NCBI RefSeq assembly: GCF_910577125.1
Contig: NZ_CAJTMN010000014.1
Coordinates: forward strand, 1-33,023
Length of the DNA: 33,023 bases
Origin: an uncultured Rikenella sp.
GTDB taxonomy: Bacteria; Bacteroidota; Bacteroidia; Bacteroidales; Rikenellaceae
Direction: 5' to 3'
Shown here: positions 30,927 through 33,023 of the stretch, piece after piece
How the letters are laid out: every line of letters starts with the position of its first letter
Numbering within the stretch: position 1 is the stretch's first letter
Translations under genes and position numbers: made by a program
The notes under the pieces: generated by a model
Database searches by the model: none
Told to the model about the DNA's origin: nothing
Seen by the model: the letters and a program-made list of their open reading frames with translations, nothing else

Positions 30927-31292
30927 ATGATACAACAAGAAAGCCGGCTCTCCGTAGCCGATAACAGCGGAGCCAAGGAAGTCCTCTGTATCCGGGTACT
31001 TGGCGGTACCGGACGGCGCTACGCGTCGATCGGGGACAAAATCGTCGTCAGCGTCAAAAGCGCCACCCCGGGTGGGGACATCAAGAAAGGCGCCGTTTCG
31101 AAAGCCGTTGTGGTGAGAACCAAAAAGGAGATCAGACGGCCCGACGGATCGTACATCCGGTTCGACGACAACGCCGTCGTGCTGCTCAACAACGCCGGCG
31201 AAATGCGCGGTACCCGTATCTTCGGGCCGGTTGCCAGAGAGCTCCGCGATGCCAACATGAAAATCATCTCCCTGGCGCCGGAAGTGCTGTAA
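30927..31292 (+). CDS. rplN: 50S ribosomal protein L14
   Basis: Intersubunit bridge protein. 121 aa; MIQQESRLSVADNSGAKEV, IVVSVKSATPGGDIKKG, IRFDDNAVVLLN and GTRIFGPVARELRD are hallmark blocks. 19 bp before rplX. Confidence 0.98.
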   Translation: MIQQESRLSVADNSGAKEVLCIRVLGGTGRRYASIGDKIVVSVKSATPGGDIKKGAVSKAVVVRTKKEIRRPDGSYIRFDDNAVVLLNNAGEMRGTRIFGPVARELRDANMKIISLAPEVL

Positions 31293-31311
31293 CTTTAACA
31301 AACTAACCGAA

Positions 31312-31635
31312 ATGTCTACGAAACTCCATATCAAAAAAGGGGACACGGTGTACGTCAATGCCGGCGACAACAAAGGGCAGCAGGGTAAAGTGCTCGAAGT
31401 GCTCGTCGAAAAGCAGCGCGCCATCGTCGAAGGCGTCAACCTGGTGAGCAAACACACCAAACCCAACGCCGCAAATCCTCAGGGCGGGATCGTGAAACGG
31501 GAAGCCCCGATCCACATCAGCAACCTGCAACCGCTCGACCCGAAATCAGGGAAACCGACCCGGGTGGGCCGAAAACTCAACGATAAAGGCAAACTGGTCC
31601 GCGTGGCCGTCAAATCAGGCGAGGAGATCAAATAA
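31312..31635 (+). CDS. rplX: 50S ribosomal protein L24
   Basis: Assembly-initiating KOW-domain protein. 107 aa; HIKKGDTVYVNAGDNKGQQGKVLEV is the KOW motif, followed by VNLVSKHTKPN and GGIVKREAPIHISNL. The stop overlaps the rplE start in TAATG. Confidence 0.97.
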   Translation: MSTKLHIKKGDTVYVNAGDNKGQQGKVLEVLVEKQRAIVEGVNLVSKHTKPNAANPQGGIVKREAPIHISNLQPLDPKSGKPTRVGRKLNDKGKLVRVAVKSGEEIK

Positions 31636-32192
31636 TGGCATACGTACCTTCACTCAAAACCAAATACAAAGAGGAGATCGCTCCCGCTTTGATGAAAGAG
31701 TTCGGCTACAAAAGCATCATGCAGGTGCCGAAACTCGAAAAGATCGTCATCAACCAGGGGATCGGAGCGGCCGTTGCAGACAAAAAGCTCGTCGAAGTCG
31801 CTCAGAACGAACTCTCGACGATTGCCGGACAGCACGCCGTACAGACCCGTTCGAAGAAGGACATCTCGAACTTCAAACTCCGTAAGCAGATGCCGATCGG
31901 GGTGCGCGTTACCTTGCGCCGGGAACGGATGTACGAATTCTTGGAACGGTTGATCGCAGTCTCTTTGCCGCGTATCCGCGACTTCAAAGGGATCAACGAC
32001 AAATTCGACGGTCAGGGGAACTATACCCTGGGCGTGCAGGAACACATCATTTTCCCGGAAATCGACATCGACAAAATCACCAAGATTTTCGGCGTCGAAA
32101 TCACCTTCGTGACCACGGCGGGAAATGATACGGAGGCTTATGCGCTGCTCAAACAGTTCGGCCTTCCTTTTAAAAACGCAAAAAAGAACTAA
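31635..32192 (+). CDS. rplE: 50S ribosomal protein L5
   Basis: 5S rRNA-binding protein. 185 aa; PKLEKIVINQGIGAA, AVQTRSKKDISNFKLRKQMPIGVRVTLR (seen as KKDISNFKLRKQMPIG), RIRDFKGINDKFDGQGNY and QEHIIFPEIDIDKI are typical. Coupled to rplX; three bases before rpsN. Confidence 0.98.
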   Translation: MAYVPSLKTKYKEEIAPALMKEFGYKSIMQVPKLEKIVINQGIGAAVADKKLVEVAQNELSTIAGQHAVQTRSKKDISNFKLRKQMPIGVRVTLRRERMYEFLERLIAVSLPRIRDFKGINDKFDGQGNYTLGVQEHIIFPEIDIDKITKIFGVEITFVTTAGNDTEAYALLKQFGLPFKNAKKN

Positions 32193-32195
32193 GCC

Positions 32196-32465
32196 ATGGC
32201 AAAAGAATCGATGAAAGCCCGCGAAGTGAAACGGGCCAAGCTCGTGGCACGATATGCCGCCAAGCGCACCGCACTGAAAGAAGCGGGAGATTATGCAGGG
32301 CTGGCCAAATTGCCGAAAAATTCCAACCCGATCCGGCTGCACAACCGTTGTCAGCTCACGGGGCGGCCGAAGGGGTACATGCGGCAGTTTGGGATTAGCC
32401 GAATCCAGTTCCGCGAAATGGCATCCGCAGGCCTGCTGCCGGGCGTGAAGAAAGCGAGCTGGTAG
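32196..32465 (+). CDS. rpsN: 30S ribosomal protein S14 (zinc-free form)
   Basis: 30S head protein. 89 aa; MAKESMKAREVKRAKLVARY, LHNRCQLTGRPKGYMRQFGI and FREMASAGLLPGVKKASW. It lacks the CxxC pairs of the zinc-binding 61-aa type, so it is the C-minus form. In most Bacteroidetes rpsH follows; here the cluster ends with a hairpin and then repeats. Confidence 0.97.
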   Translation: MAKESMKAREVKRAKLVARYAAKRTALKEAGDYAGLAKLPKNSNPIRLHNRCQLTGRPKGYMRQFGISRIQFREMASAGLLPGVKKASW

Positions 32466-32510
32466 ATTTTCGATGCAGTTTTGATGCAACGTCGAAATGA
32501 TCTGATCATT

Positions 32511-32553
32511 CATCGGGGCTCTGGAGATTCCGGAGCCCCGATGCTCATTTTAG
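32511..32553 (+). terminator. Hairpin terminator after rpsN
   Basis: CATCGGGGCTCTGG (32511-32524) pairs with CCGGAGCCCCGATG (32530-32543), one G-U pair, loop AGATT. The T-run after it is short (CTCATTTTAG), so efficiency is uncertain. Confidence 0.7.
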
Positions 32554-32672
32554 AGGGATATTGTGATAGTCTGGTTATGTCAGCGCGCGGACAGCGAACA
32601 TTGGGCCGACTCAGCCAATTGCCCACCGCAGGCACGCGGGGCCCGGCCGGCCCGAGGCCAGTCGAAGCTCGA

Positions 32673-32747
32673 CGCGCGCCGCTGCCAAAAGAGGCGATTC
32701 AACTGTTTCGGCGTGAGCCGAAATGGAATGAATCGCCCCGGCGCGCG
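32673..32747 (+). repeat. Large structured hairpin, copy B''
   Basis: Outer arms CGCGCGCC (32673-32680) and GGCGCGCG (32740-32747), unpaired segment GCTGCCAAAAGAG (32681-32693), middle arms GCGATTCA (32694-32701) and TGAATCGC (32729-32736). Inner CTGTTTCGGC (32703-32712) pairs with GCCGAAATGG (32717-32726) through two adjacent wobble pairs on this strand. Confidence 0.78.
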
Positions 32748-32761
32748 GACAAAACTCGTTT

Positions 32762-32840
32762 CCGTCGCCCGCCCGCGTAAAAAGGGATTTCACTCGTTTT
32801 GCGACGAGCAAAATCGAGATGAAATCCCAGCGGGCGACGG
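32762..32840 (+). repeat. Large structured hairpin, copy C'
   Basis: Outer arms CCGTCGCCCGC (32762-32772) and GCGGGCGACGG (32830-32840), a perfect 11 bp; unpaired segment CCGCGTAAAAA (32773-32783); middle arms GGGATTTC (32784-32791) and GAAATCCC (32821-32828); inner CTCGTTTTGC (32793-32802) with GCAAAATCGAG (32808-32818), one bulge. Near-identical to copy C in the opposite orientation. Confidence 0.8.
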
Positions 32841-33023
32841 GAAAATGTGGCGGAGCGATAGCGGAGCCGCAGTGGGGCGGACACGGGGCGGAGAGCGAGT
32901 AGCCCGAACCCAACAGATGGTTTGGGTTGTATTTGGGTTGACCGGAAGCGGGCCGGTGCCCGGGAGTGACCGCAATTTTCGACGCGTGAGCGGCGTGTTG
33001 CGGGCCTCCCGATGGGGAGGCGT
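32841..33023. other. Window end, no gene recognised
   Basis: GC-rich, no supported coding frame. A small stem AACCCAA (32907-32913) / TTGGGTT (32922-32928), a second TTTGGGTTG copy just after it, and a stem GCCTCCC (33004-33010) / GGGAGGC (33015-33021) at the very edge, which may belong to a terminator or repeat continuing beyond the window. Confidence 0.4.

Larger units (their letters stand above)
32580..32840 (+). repeat. Palindromic repeat block downstream of rpsN
   Basis: It begins with GCGCGCGGACAG...TTGGGCCGA (about 32582-32612), the linker found after large hairpins in the other arrays, then a GC-rich linker, copy B'' (32673-32747) and copy C' (32762-32840). No gene is supported. Orientation is plus, the same as rpsN. 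Confidence 0.75.

Noticed and set aside
32481..32780. Frame of 99 codons after rpsN
   Set aside because: It runs through the terminator hairpin and repeat B'', with no similarity to S8 or any expected ribosomal protein.
32941..33023. Possible tRNA or other RNA gene at the window edge
   Set aside because: Only a 7-bp stem is visible, with no cloverleaf, T-loop or anticodon pattern.

Overview
This window reads as a chromosomal segment of a GC-rich Bacteroidetes, most likely Rikenellaceae (Alistipes-like). The reasons are a str cluster ordered rpsL-rpsG-fusA-rpsJ with no tuf, several perfect Bacteroidetes-type -7 promoter boxes (TAnnTTTG), the near absence of Shine-Dalgarno sites, a serine-type sulfatase, a fragment of a FISUMP/fimbrillin-like surface protein and two BF3164-like beta-propeller lipoproteins. 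The genus is an inference; no rRNA or other marker outside the ribosomal proteins is present.

Layout. 1-633: array of palindromic repeats read on the minus strand. 634-2103 (-): periplasmic sulfatase, divergent from rdgB-pyrH-frr (2150-4091, +), which ends at an intrinsic terminator. 4200-4690: a second repeat array, now on the plus strand, followed by a decayed 3' fragment of a FISUMP/fimbrillin gene (4766-5101, -), an exact 28-bp tandem duplication and another large hairpin. 5445-7745 (-): patatin/Omp85 fusion. 7806-10938 (+): cyclophilin, panD, an SDR-type L-threonine dehydrogenase and an unknown zinc-ribbon membrane protein. 14324-10933 (-): a compact operon of a small winged-helix regulator, ung, manC and murF. 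14444-19106 (+): M16 peptidase and U32 (RlhA-like) protein. 19192-19581 (-): small lipoprotein.

19737-32543 holds the ribosomal region, organised unusually. rpsL-rpsG-fusA-rpsJ is one unit that ends in a strong terminator. Two tandem beta-propeller lipoproteins then sit between rpsJ and rplC. After a second terminator and a perfect Bacteroidetes promoter, rplC-rplD-rplW-rplB-rpsS-rplV-rpsC-rplP-rpmC-rpsQ-rplN-rplX-rplE-rpsN follow. The cluster stops after rpsN, before the expected rpsH, at a hairpin and another block of the palindromic repeats. L22 and S3 carry long low-complexity basic C-terminal tails.

The least explained material is the repeat family: seven large hairpins at four loci that keep one architecture (GC clamp, asymmetric 5' unpaired purine-rich segment, middle stem, inner stem) while the stem sequences change together on both arms. 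Every copy is oriented in the sense direction of the gene whose 3' end precedes it, and most of the stem deviations I can see are G-U compatible on that strand. A second set of small hairpins in the same arrays behaves the same way. This looks like selection for structure, probably at the RNA level.
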